DNA from: DASCOT01 sp965197275
GTDB taxonomy: Bacteria > Acidobacteriota > UBA890 > WLXD01
Length of the DNA stretch: 64,000 bases
NCBI GenBank assembly: GCA_965197275.1
Contig: CBDAMQ010000006.1
Coordinates: 1 to 64,000, forward strand
Direction: 5' to 3'
Shown: positions 1 to 6,799 of the stretch, in pieces
Numbering within the stretch: position 1 is the first letter of the stretch
How the letters are laid out: each line of letters opens with the position of its first letter
Notes under the pieces: generated by a model
What the model was told of the DNA's origin: nothing
Database searches by the model: none
The model's input: only the letters and a program-made list of their open reading frames with translations
Made by a program: the position numbers and the translations under genes

Positions 1-2
1 CG

Positions 3-362
3 CGTGGTCTCACCGGTGAGCAGGGTGTGATGATCCCGAGCGCGAACGTCCAGCATCTGATGTTACGGCAAGATGTGGTCGATGCCGTCGCTGCTGGCAG
101 ATTCAATATCTGGGCGGTCGATCACGTCGACCAAGGCATCGCTGTTCTGACCGGGATGCCGGCTGGGGAGCTCGACGAGGAAGGCGAGTGGACTCCCGAT
201 TCGATCAACGCGCGGGTCCAGGGGCGATTGCGAGCCTTCGGTAAGCAGCTCATGACTTGGGGTCGCGGCTTTCAGGGCTCGACGCCGGAAATGGTGCAAC
301 CTACCGAAGCTGGAGACGAGATGCCGCTGCCTCCCAAGCCGCCGGACGGTCCGCCGGAATAA
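3..362 (+). CDS. Lon-type ATP-dependent protease, C-terminal end (5' truncated by window edge)
   Basis: Only the last ~119 codons are present. The open frame runs in from the left edge and ends at a TAA. The visible part begins RGLTGEQGVMIP, then reads NVQHLMLRQDVVDAVAAG and FNIWAVDHVDQGIAVLTG. This matches the end of the peptidase domain of LonB/AAA_32-type Lon-related proteases, where a helix 'QHLMLR..VV.AV..G.F.IWAV..VD..I..LTG' is characteristic. The family forms ATP-dependent cytosolic proteases degrading damaged or regulatory proteins. The catalytic Ser/Lys and the ATPase domain lie outside the window and cannot be checked. The tail is rich in proline and glutamate and is probably disordered. 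The first ATG at 27 is internal and is not the start. Confidence 0.85.
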   Translation, partial: RGLTGEQGVMIPSANVQHLMLRQDVVDAVAAGRFNIWAVDHVDQGIAVLTGMPAGELDEEGEWTPDSINARVQGRLRAFGKQLMTWGRGFQGSTPEMVQPTEAGDEMPLPPKPPDGPPE

Positions 363-412
363 GACCAGCAGACGGACCGCCGGGGTCTATTCGCCCAATG
401 CCGATGCGAAGA

Positions 413-769
413 TCAAGCGGGTGTCGAGTGCGACTCAGACGGCGGATTCGCACTGGCGGCGTCCTCATCGTCCCAGTCGAGGGCCATGTCTGCCAGTGAG
501 CGTGGCGCATCGGCCGTCGGATCGGCCGTAGCTGCGTCGAGATGGTCCTTTAGACGACCGAATTCGCGAAAGGGAAGAGCTTCGGGTGGCGCAGTGGCCG
601 GCGGGCGGCCGAGGGCTACGTCGAGGGCGCGCCGAGCCTCGTGGATGGCGTCGTCGAGGCCCTTGAGCGCAGCGTGCAAACGCAGCAACACCGGGTCATG
701 ATCGATAGTCGAGTCGCCGTTCGCCGACGCCTCGCCGATCGAAGGTGGTTGATTGGGTTCTTGCGTCAT
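413..769 (-). CDS. Hypothetical acidic protein, 118 aa
   Basis: Unrecognised protein. The start is set by a GGAGGG Shine-Dalgarno about six bases before the ATG of MTQEPNQPP at 769; an in-frame GTG six codons upstream lacks such a signal. A disordered N-terminus (~25 aa) is followed by an amphipathic helical stretch (LLRLHAALKGLDDAIHEARR) and an acidic tail (ALDWDDEDAASANPP). There is no signal peptide or membrane segment, so it is probably a cytosolic accessory protein. It converges on the Lon-type gene with 50 bp between stops. No function can be assigned. The ribosome-binding site and the absence of a better frame opposite are the main support. Confidence 0.5.
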   Translation of the reverse strand: MTQEPNQPPSIGEASANGDSTIDHDPVLLRLHAALKGLDDAIHEARRALDVALGRPPATAPPEALPFREFGRLKDHLDAATADPTADAPRSLADMALDWDDEDAASANPPSESHSTPA

Positions 770-873
770 CGAGCCCTCCACAGACACCCTTCAATCGTAG
801 GCGACCGGGAGGTTGTCGCCAAAGCAGAAACGCTGCCGGAGGAAGGACATTGAAGGAAGCGGTTTCCTAGATC

Positions 874-1404
874 GTGGCTGATCATCGGATCAACGACAGG
901 AAGGGCGCTCGTAGTCAGCGTCTGCGCGCCGATGTGGAGCGCCTGCGCGCCGCGAGGTCGGCTGCCTACGACGAGCGCAGTCGCCTTGTCGCCGCGCTCG
1001 CCAGGCTGTTTCCATCCGGGGTCCAGCGTACCGAGATCGGTGACACGGATCGTGAATGGCATGGCTGCGTCTACATCGATTTGCCCACTGGGCAAGCATC
1101 GTGGCATTTCCAGGGGGACCAGGCGGAGTACTTTCGCGACCTGCCAACCTATGAAGCGAGTTGGGACGGTCACACCACGGCGGAGAAGTACGAGCGACTG
1201 GCCGGCGCGATGGTGACGATCACGGAGCACGCAGAGCTGCGCGCACGGCTGGCGGCGGCAGAATTCTCGCTACGCGAGCTGCTGGAACACGACGAGGTCC
1301 CAGGCGAGCCCCATGATGGGCCGCGCGACGACGCGGCTCGCGACGCGCGCCGCCGGGCGCTCGAGTACCTCGAGAGTACCGAGAATCGGAAACCAGGCCA
1401 CTAG
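874..1404 (+). CDS. Conserved hypothetical protein, 176 aa
   Basis: GTG start with a GGAAGCGG stretch upstream. The N-terminus is a charged coiled-coil-like helix (LRADVERLRAARSAAYDERSRL). A central compact domain reads VYIDLPTGQASWHF, a run of acidic and aromatic residues, then SWDGHTTAEKYERL. A C-terminal helical arginine-rich tail follows. From memory, the 'PTGQxSWHF ... WDGHTTxEKYxRL' core recurs in small uncharacterised bacterial and phage proteins, but no activity is established. The gene converges on arsC, with which it shares four bases (stop codons overlap at 1401-1404). It is predicted cytosolic. Confidence 0.6.
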   Translation: MADHRINDRKGARSQRLRADVERLRAARSAAYDERSRLVAALARLFPSGVQRTEIGDTDREWHGCVYIDLPTGQASWHFQGDQAEYFRDLPTYEASWDGHTTAEKYERLAGAMVTITEHAELRARLAAAEFSLRELLEHDEVPGEPHDGPRDDAARDARRRALEYLESTENRKPGH

Positions 1405-1856
1405 TCGTCCGTGACGATCCGCCGGGTGCCCGCCTCGCCAGTTTCGGAGATCCGGGTGACGAACTCGCGAATCTCGTCGCGCACACGACGATAGTGCTGC
1501 GGCGCCTCCTGTGGCGATGAAGCGTTGGCGGCGAGCCGGGGCGGGTCGTCGAATCTCACGTGTCTGATTTCGGTCGGTTCCGGATAGCGAGGACAGCGCG
1601 CGTTGGCGTGGTCGCAAACGGTAATGACAAGATCGAAGGCAATAGCGGAGAGCTCGTCGACGTGCTTGGAGCGCTGTGACGATATGTCGACCCCCGCCTC
1701 GCGCATGACGCGCACCGCCCGCGAGTCTAATCGTCCCACCGCGATCCCCGCGGAGTGCGGCTCGAGTGCATCGGAGTGCAGATGGCGGGCCCAGCCCTCG
1801 GCCATCTGACTACGGCACGAGTTGCCGGTGCACAGAAACAGGACCCGTTGGGTCAT
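1401..1856 (-). CDS. arsC: Arsenate reductase, thioredoxin-coupled (LMW-phosphatase fold)
   Basis: The 151-residue protein starts MTQRVLFLCTGNSCRSQMAE, giving the CX5R phosphate/arsenate loop (Cys9 to Arg15) of low-molecular-weight tyrosine phosphatases. A second cysteine pair sits in ITVCDHANARCPRYP. That CxxxxxxC arrangement is typical of thioredoxin-coupled ArsC, which reduces arsenate to arsenite through a relay of three cysteines. A downstream FDDPPR supplies the general-acid Asp-Pro. The ATG at 1856 overlaps the stop of the preceding pterin dehydratase gene (ATGA), so the two are co-transcribed. No arsB, acr3 or arsR is adjacent, so a phosphatase role cannot be excluded, although the second cysteine pair favours arsenate reduction. 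Confidence 0.85.
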   Translation of the reverse strand: MTQRVLFLCTGNSCRSQMAEGWARHLHSDALEPHSAGIAVGRLDSRAVRVMREAGVDISSQRSKHVDELSAIAFDLVITVCDHANARCPRYPEPTEIRHVRFDDPPRLAANASSPQEAPQHYRRVRDEIREFVTRISETGEAGTRRIVTDD

Positions 1857-2191
1857 CCGTCGATGGCGTCTGTTCGGGCCGCCATGATGAAATCGTTCAG
1901 GTGAAGGCCGCGGATCTTGTGGGTCCACCAAGTCACCTCGACCGATCCCCATTCGGTCACCAGCCGAGGGTGATGGCTGGCCTCCTCGGCGATCGCACCG
2001 ACCGCGTTCGCGAAAGCCAGGGCTTCGGCGAAGTCGCCGAAACGGTAGCGGCGGGCGAGCCGCTTGATTCCGCCGATGTCGAGGATCTCCCATTCGGGAA
2101 CCTGCACGTGTAGCGCTGCTGCTTCAGCGTCTGTAACCAGTGGCGCGCCGACTCGACATGCCTCGCATACTCTGTTTCCCAGCTCACTCAT
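1853..2191 (-). CDS. phhB: 4a-hydroxytetrahydrobiopterin dehydratase (pterin carbinolamine dehydratase)
   Basis: 112 residues from MSELGNRVCEACRVGAP. An in-frame ATG nine bases upstream (2200) is possible; the GGAG-like signal is ambiguous between them. The signature EEASHHPRLVTEWGSVEVTW, then THKIRGLHLNDF, carries the two histidines and the distal Asp of the PCD/DCoH active site. The enzyme dehydrates 4a-hydroxytetrahydrobiopterin, recycling the cofactor of aromatic amino acid hydroxylases. No phenylalanine hydroxylase lies in the window. It is in an operon with arsC downstream (4-bp overlap). N-terminal cysteines (RVCEAC) are common in bacterial members. Confidence 0.9.
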   Translation of the reverse strand: MSELGNRVCEACRVGAPLVTDAEAAALHVQVPEWEILDIGGIKRLARRYRFGDFAEALAFANAVGAIAEEASHHPRLVTEWGSVEVTWWTHKIRGLHLNDFIMAARTDAIDG

Positions 2192-2238
2192 GGTCTCCAT
2201 CCTGTTGGTGGCCTGGATCTGACCGAATCGGAGAATGC

Positions 2239-2427
2239 ATGGACGTCCCGAAGGATGACTACGAGCGGATAGCCGGACTGATCGACAGCGCTGCCAGCCC
2301 CGTCGGCATCGACGCCAAGAGAACTCACGTGCTGATCCTGCACAAGCTCGAGCAGATCGAAAACCGTCTCACGGCGGTGGAGTTGCGACTGGGCCAGGAC
2401 GCCAGCACGGAGGGCGACAGCGCCTGA
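2239..2427 (+). CDS. Small conserved hypothetical protein, 62 aa
   Basis: ATG at 2239 with GGAG six bases upstream. The sequence MDVPKDDYERIAGLIDS, then SPVGIDAKRTHVLILHKL, then a heptad-like helix EQIENRLTAVELRL, suggests a short helical and coiled-coil protein of the cytosol. I recall similar small 'SPVGIDAKKTH' proteins in gammaproteobacteria, but none has a known function. It is transcribed divergently from phhB and ends 30 bp before a repeat element. The good ribosome-binding site and protein-like composition support it. Confidence 0.6.
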   Translation: MDVPKDDYERIAGLIDSAASPVGIDAKRTHVLILHKLEQIENRLTAVELRLGQDASTEGDSA

Positions 2428-2456
2428 AACCTCAGGACTCAAGCGCCCGCCGCGCC

Positions 2457-2641
2457 AGTGGCCTGTAGCAGATGATCGTTGCCCATCTGTCCACAGGCCC
2501 ATCGAAAAAACAGTGGCGAACTGGGCCCGTCTGCCCCGTTGCTCCTCCTCGATAATGGGCAAACATTGTCTCGTCGGACCGCCTGGCATCCGGGCCCATT
2601 TTGCCACCACGATAGGCAACGATCATCTGTTACAGGCCACT
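2457..2641. repeat. 185-bp element with 30-bp terminal inverted repeats (MITE-like)
   Basis: Left arm 2457-2486 and right arm 2612-2641 are reverse complements at 28 of 30 positions, both beginning AGTGGCCTGTARCAGATGAT when read inward. The interior (~125 bp) has no convincing gene. It contains two diverged blocks around TTTGCCACCACGATAGGC and a similar GGGC-rich stretch. No clear target-site duplication is visible. The element lies between converging genes. The last two bases of its right arm are part of the stop codon of the TPR gene ending at 2640. Size and termini fit a non-autonomous transposable element, or a very long hairpin acting as a bidirectional transcription barrier. Confidence 0.7.
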
Positions 2642-3587
2642 AGTTGCGTTCGTGGTTGTCGCGCGCCCAGCGGTCGAGGAGTTCTACCCGCCGTCGCAGG
2701 TCGCGGGTCAGGTCGCCAAGTGAGGTGATATCGGACAGCTTCATCGGCAGCGAGAAAGCGATCTCGTTGGTCTCGGGATCCATGAGCTCGAGCAGGCCCG
2801 TGAGCTCGTTCCTGCCTGCTCCGGGGCGCGTCCCTTCCCGCCGAGCGAAATCGAGATTTATGTCGCCGGCACGGTTCTCCAGTGACGCCCCGGCGGCACC
2901 GCCGAGGTCGCCCACGTTCACTACCACAACGTAGTCGGCGATCTGGCGAACGCGCACGAGCCCGAAGTTCGGCGAGTCGCGCAACGCGCGTGCCACCTGT
3001 TGCTGGATCACCGCCAGCTCTGCGCGAACCTGCATCAGCGCCGATTCCATCGACGCGTTTTGCTCCGTGACGCTGGTGTCCATCGGACCTACCAGAATGC
3101 GAGGTGCGCTGATCCTCTCCTCCAGGTCGTCCGGGGGATCGGCCACCTCCCGGAGCTGCTCGATCTCCTTGCTCATATCGCGCCCGGCTTGATGCGCCAG
3201 GATCGTCTGCTCCCAGCAAGTCTCGTAGTCGCCGATGCCGAATGAGGCGATGCCGGCCATGAAATAGACGTCGGGCACGCCGGGCTGGCGCTCGTCGGCA
3301 GCCATGAACGATTCCAGGGCGTCCTTCTCGTCGCCCATTTGCCCGTGCGCCATACCCTTCAAGAAATGTGCCGTCCAGAGCGAGGCGTCGGCGTCGATTA
3401 GCTTCTCGAGCACGTCGAGCGCGTACTCGGGCTCACCCTCGTCGATGTACTCCTGCGCGCGCTGGAGTTGCTGCTGCTGCTCTTGGGCGTCCTGCCGCCC
3501 TCCGGACGCGGACGCTGTGCCTGCCATCGCGAAGCCCGCGGCAACACTGATCCCGAGTACGCTGACTGCGGTCCAACCTCGTCTCAT
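2640..3587 (-). CDS. Secreted TPR-repeat protein (paralogue 1)
   Basis: 315 residues. The start ATG has GGAAGGA upstream. An N-terminal signal peptide (~28 aa, ending MAGTASASGG) is followed by a glutamine-rich helix. TPR-like helices follow at about 35-150: YIDEGEPEYALDVLEKLI, LWTAHFLKGMAHGQMGDEKD, VYFMAGIASFGIGDY. A C-terminal part contains SPNFGLVRVRQIADYVVVVN and RNELTGLLEL. TPR arrays mediate protein binding, so this is likely a periplasmic scaffold, but the partner is unknown. It is a clear tandem duplicate of the next gene (same order of motifs, 27 bp apart), probably in one operon. Its stop codon lies on the edge of the inverted-repeat element. Confidence 0.75.
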   Translation of the reverse strand: MRRGWTAVSVLGISVAAGFAMAGTASASGGRQDAQEQQQQLQRAQEYIDEGEPEYALDVLEKLIDADASLWTAHFLKGMAHGQMGDEKDALESFMAADERQPGVPDVYFMAGIASFGIGDYETCWEQTILAHQAGRDMSKEIEQLREVADPPDDLEERISAPRILVGPMDTSVTEQNASMESALMQVRAELAVIQQQVARALRDSPNFGLVRVRQIADYVVVVNVGDLGGAAGASLENRAGDINLDFARREGTRPGAGRNELTGLLELMDPETNEIAFSLPMKLSDITSLGDLTRDLRRRVELLDRWARDNHERN

Positions 3588-3614
3588 GGCTGTTCCTTCC
3601 GTCCTGAAGTAGTG

Positions 3615-4664
3615 CTACTGGCGCTTGTGGTTCTCCTGAGCCCAGGTCTCGAGCAACTCGACGCGACGACGCACGTCTCGAGCCAGGTCGCCGACATTCG
3701 TCAGGTTGGGCAACGCATAGGGCAACGAAAAGGCCACGGTGCTTGACCTCCGGTCGACCAAGTCGATCACGCCCGTGAGCTCGTTTCTTCCGGCTGGCCG
3801 CCCTTGGGCGTTGTCCCGACCCTCCGAGGCCACAATCGACGTTCCCGCGCCTCCCGGGGCCGCTGCGCCCGGGTTGAGGTCCGTGATCACTCCGTCCACG
3901 CCTCCTGCCGGCCCACCCTGGACGTCACCTGGCCGCCCGCGAAGCGTTCCGCTGGCTGCGCCGCCGTAGTCCTCGACGCTCATCACGACGACGTAGTCGG
4001 CGAGCTCCTGCAATCGCACGAGTCCGAAGTTAGGCGAGTCGCGCAGTGCGCGCTCGACTTGCTGGTGCACGACGGCCAGCTCTCCTTGGATCTGCATCAG
4101 AACCGACTCCATCGCACTGTTCTGATCGGTCACGCTGGTGTCCATCGGTCCGACCATGACCCGCGGGGCGTTGAGGCGCTCCTCGAGATCGTCCGGCGGG
4201 TCGATGACCTCCTTGAGCTGCACGATCTCCTTGCTCATGTCTTGGCCGGCCTGGTGGGCCAGGATCGTCATCTCCCAGCAGGTGTCGTAGTCGCCGACGC
4301 CGAACGCGGCGATGCCGGCCATGAGGTAGACCTCGCGCACTCCGGGCTGGCGCTCATCGGCGGCCAGAAACGCTTCCAGGGCATCGTCCTCGTCACCCTT
4401 TTGACCGTGCGCCATACCCTTCAAGTAATAGGCCACCCACAACCGGTCGTTCGCGTCGAGGATGTCCTCGATCACGTCGAGGGCGTCGTTCGGCTCACCC
4501 TGATCGATGTACTCCTGGGCGCTCTTGAGTTGTTGCTGCAGCTCTTGGACGTCCTGTTGGGCGAGCGGGCCAGCCGCAAATGCCGGGGCCGAGCTCAACG
4601 CGGACGCCACCAGGATTGTGACACCGAGAACTATAGGGATTCTCGCAATTCGTCCGATCGTCAT
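3615..4664 (-). CDS. Secreted TPR-repeat protein (paralogue 2)
   Basis: 349 residues with AGGAG upstream. The signal peptide ends around SSAPAFAAG. The remainder follows paralogue 1 block for block: glutamine-rich helix, TPR helices (YIDQGEPNDALDVIEDIL, LWVAYYLKGMAHGQKGDED), the PPDDLEER segment, SPNFGLVRLQELADYVVVM, and RNELTGVIDL near the end. The main difference is an insertion of ~35 residues rich in glycine and proline before RNELTG, likely a flexible linker. It is the promoter-proximal gene of the pair. Function is unknown; a periplasmic protein-interaction role is inferred only from the TPR fold. Confidence 0.75.
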   Translation of the reverse strand: MTIGRIARIPIVLGVTILVASALSSAPAFAAGPLAQQDVQELQQQLKSAQEYIDQGEPNDALDVIEDILDANDRLWVAYYLKGMAHGQKGDEDDALEAFLAADERQPGVREVYLMAGIAAFGVGDYDTCWEMTILAHQAGQDMSKEIVQLKEVIDPPDDLEERLNAPRVMVGPMDTSVTDQNSAMESVLMQIQGELAVVHQQVERALRDSPNFGLVRLQELADYVVVMSVEDYGGAASGTLRGRPGDVQGGPAGGVDGVITDLNPGAAAPGGAGTSIVASEGRDNAQGRPAGRNELTGVIDLVDRRSSTVAFSLPYALPNLTNVGDLARDVRRRVELLETWAQENHKRQ

Positions 4665-4904
4665 TGCCTCTGATCTCCTGCGGGGATTCGCTGCACGCGA
4701 GTCGCACCAACTCTACGACGCACGGTCCGTCTTGGCCATGGAGGCAATCAAGACGTCCCCTGTCCGCCGGCGAAATCAGGAACGCCGCCGAGCTGCATCT
4801 CGGCCGTCGGCGGCCTGGCGTCACCAACGTGTCGCGCGATGCGCTAGATTCGGTGCGCAGAAGACTACCCCGCTACAGCTAGCATGCGAGGTCCGGCAGC
4901 CAGC
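4665..4904. other. Divergent intergenic region between TPR pair and carnitine operon
   Basis: 240 bp separating two divergent transcription units, so it must carry both promoters. An imperfect inverted repeat (GCCGCCGA ... TCGGCGGC, around 4782-4813) could be an operator for a carnitine-responsive regulator, but no sigma-70 boxes are convincing by eye. No coding frame with a ribosome-binding site was seen. Confidence 0.35.
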
Positions 4905-5801
4905 ATGAACTCGAAAGTAGTCGTTACCTGCGCCGTCACCGGAGCCGGAGACACCGTCGACAAGCATCCGGCCATTCCGGTAACCCCTGAGCAGATCGGC
5001 GATGCTGCGCTGGAAGCGGCCGATGCCGGCGCAGCGGTTGTCCATTGTCATGTTCGCGACCTGCAAACCGGCCGCGGAGTGCGTGATGTCGGTCTGTACC
5101 GTCAGGTCGTGGAGCGTATTCGGGCGAAGAACACGGACGTGATCATTAATCTCACCGCCGGCATGGGCGGCGATTTGATGATCGGCGACGGCGAGCGACC
5201 CCGCGAATTCGACGAGGAGCACACGGATTTGGTAGGTCCGGTCGAGCGGCTTCTACACGTCGCCGAGCTGCGACCGGAGATTTGCACCCTGGACTGCGGC
5301 TCGCTCAACTTCGGTGACACGCACTCGGTGGTTATCCAGACGCCCATCCAGTTGCGCGAGCAGGCCAAGCTGATCCGCTCGTATGGAGTCAAGCCCGAGA
5401 TGGAGATCTTCGACTCCGGCAACCTGTGGTTCGCCAAACAGCTGTGCGCCGAAGGGCTGATCGATGACCCGCCGATGGTCCAGCTCTGCTTGGGGATCCC
5501 CTGGGGAGCCCCGGTAGGCACGCAGACAATGGCGTATATGGTCGGTGAGCTGCCGGTGGGCTGCGTTTGGGCCGGCTTCGGCATCGGCCGGTGGGAGATG
5601 CCGATGGTGGCTCAGGCAGTCTTGCTCGGGGGCCACGTGCGCGTGGGGCTGGAGGACAATCTGTATCTGGAGAAAGGGGTCTACGCCTCCAACGGGACCC
5701 TCACCGAGCGCGCGGTTCAGATCGTTCGCCTGATCGGGGCGCAGGTCGCAACGCCAGCCGAAGCCCGGGACATCCTGGGGCTCGCGCCCCGCCGGGACTG
5801 A
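4905..5801 (+). CDS. Beta-keto acid cleavage enzyme (DUF849), probably 3-dehydrocarnitine cleavage
   Basis: 298 residues from MNSKVVVTCAVTGAGDTVDK, the usual BKACE beginning; an ATG seven codons upstream (4884) is less likely. The TIM-barrel family condenses a beta-keto acid with acetyl-CoA, giving acetoacetate and a new CoA ester. Zn-ligand motif HCHVRD (first strand pair) and the substrate loop EIFDSGNLWFAKQL are present. The gene directly precedes carnitine 3-dehydrogenase (4-bp gap). The expected reaction is therefore dehydrocarnitine plus acetyl-CoA to betainyl-CoA plus acetoacetate. The lysine-fermentation role (Kce) is less likely because 3,5-diaminohexanoate enzymes are missing. Confidence 0.85.
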   Translation: MNSKVVVTCAVTGAGDTVDKHPAIPVTPEQIGDAALEAADAGAAVVHCHVRDLQTGRGVRDVGLYRQVVERIRAKNTDVIINLTAGMGGDLMIGDGERPREFDEEHTDLVGPVERLLHVAELRPEICTLDCGSLNFGDTHSVVIQTPIQLREQAKLIRSYGVKPEMEIFDSGNLWFAKQLCAEGLIDDPPMVQLCLGIPWGAPVGTQTMAYMVGELPVGCVWAGFGIGRWEMPMVAQAVLLGGHVRVGLEDNLYLEKGVYASNGTLTERAVQIVRLIGAQVATPAEARDILGLAPRRD

Positions 5802-5805
5802 GGCG

Positions 5806-6783
5806 ATGCCGGCGGCGAGCCCGCAGATACGCACGGTCGGCATCGCCGGAGCCGGGCTGATCGGAGCCGGATGGGCTGCTCGGTTCCTGGCCCGCGGCCT
5901 CGACGTCGTGGCATACGATCCGGACGCCGCGGCAGAAAAACGACTGCGATCGAGTGTCGATAACGCGTGGCCGTCCATGCTCCAGCTCAGCGGTCGCGAC
6001 CGACTCGACCGTGGCAATCTCAGCTTCACGCCCGACCTCGAGCAAATGGCCGCTCGTGCCGACTGGATTCAGGAGGCGGCTCCCGAGAGGGAAGAGCTGA
6101 AGATCGCGCTGTTCTCACAGCTCGATGCCGTGGCGCCGCCGCAGGTCGTGATTGCCTCCTCGTCGTCGGGCTTCCTGCCGACGCGACTCCAGTTGAGGTG
6201 CTCCCACCCGGATCGACTGCTGGTGGGGCACCCCTTCAATCCGGTTTACTTGCTGCCGCTCGTCGAGGTCGTGCCGGGCGAGCACACGGCACCCGCCGCC
6301 ATGCAGCGCGCCACCTCCTTTTACGAGTCCATGGGGATGCATGTTCTACGCCTGAAGCGGGAGATCGACGGGTACCTCTGCGACCGGCTCCAGGAGGCCC
6401 TGTGGCGCGAGGCGCTCCACCTGATCCACAAAGACGTCGCCACCACTAGCGAGATCGACGATTCCCTGGTCTACTCTGCCGGCCTGCGGTACGCATTCAT
6501 GGGGCCTTTCCTGACCTATCACCTCGCCGGTGGTGAGGGCGGGATGCGGCACTTTCTCGACCACTTCGATCCTACCGAGGAGCTTCCTTGGACCGATTTG
6601 AGCTTCCCGGAGTGGTCCGACGACATGAGTCGCCGGCTCATAGAAGGCTGCGAGGAACAGGCCGATGGCAGGTCGGTGGCAGAATGGGAGGTCAAACGGG
6701 ACGCAGTGCTGGTGGACCTCATGAAGGTGCTCGAGAAGCACGGCATCGGTGCCGGGACCGTAGCCGCGCGTCGCAAGCCTTAG
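5806..6783 (+). CDS. lcdH: L-carnitine 3-dehydrogenase
   Basis: 325 residues, of the 3-hydroxyacyl-CoA dehydrogenase superfamily. The Rossmann motif GIAGAGLIGAGWAARF lies at ~13-28, the catalytic-domain signature SSSSGFLPT and VGHPFNPVYLLPLVEVVPG in the middle, and a helical C-terminal domain follows with LAGGEGGMRHFLDHF. It oxidises L-carnitine to 3-dehydrocarnitine with NAD+ in the cytosol. Length and the C-terminal 'RD..LV.LMK.L..HGIGAG' resemble stand-alone carnitine dehydrogenases, without the fused thioesterase found in some species. The pairing with the upstream cleavage enzyme strongly supports carnitine over an ordinary hydroxyacyl-CoA. No thioesterase for betainyl-CoA is next to it. 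Confidence 0.85.
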   Translation: MPAASPQIRTVGIAGAGLIGAGWAARFLARGLDVVAYDPDAAAEKRLRSSVDNAWPSMLQLSGRDRLDRGNLSFTPDLEQMAARADWIQEAAPEREELKIALFSQLDAVAPPQVVIASSSSGFLPTRLQLRCSHPDRLLVGHPFNPVYLLPLVEVVPGEHTAPAAMQRATSFYESMGMHVLRLKREIDGYLCDRLQEALWREALHLIHKDVATTSEIDDSLVYSAGLRYAFMGPFLTYHLAGGEGGMRHFLDHFDPTEELPWTDLSFPEWSDDMSRRLIEGCEEQADGRSVAEWEVKRDAVLVDLMKVLEKHGIGAGTVAARRKP

Positions 6784-6799
6784 GGCGGGCGAGGCTCTG

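Noticed and set aside
2432..2626. 64-codon minus-strand frame inside the inverted-repeat element
   Set aside because: Covers the element and its left flank, has no clear ribosome site, and the DNA is better explained by its terminal repeats.
3804..4673. 289-codon plus-strand frame over the TPR genes
   Set aside because: It mirrors the real TPR protein on the other strand; leucine/histidine/valine-rich composition without family motifs.
4905..5801. BKACE as the lysine-fermentation enzyme Kce linked with kamA at 25 kb
   Set aside because: It is in an operon with carnitine dehydrogenase, and KamDE and 3,5-diaminohexanoate dehydrogenase are absent.
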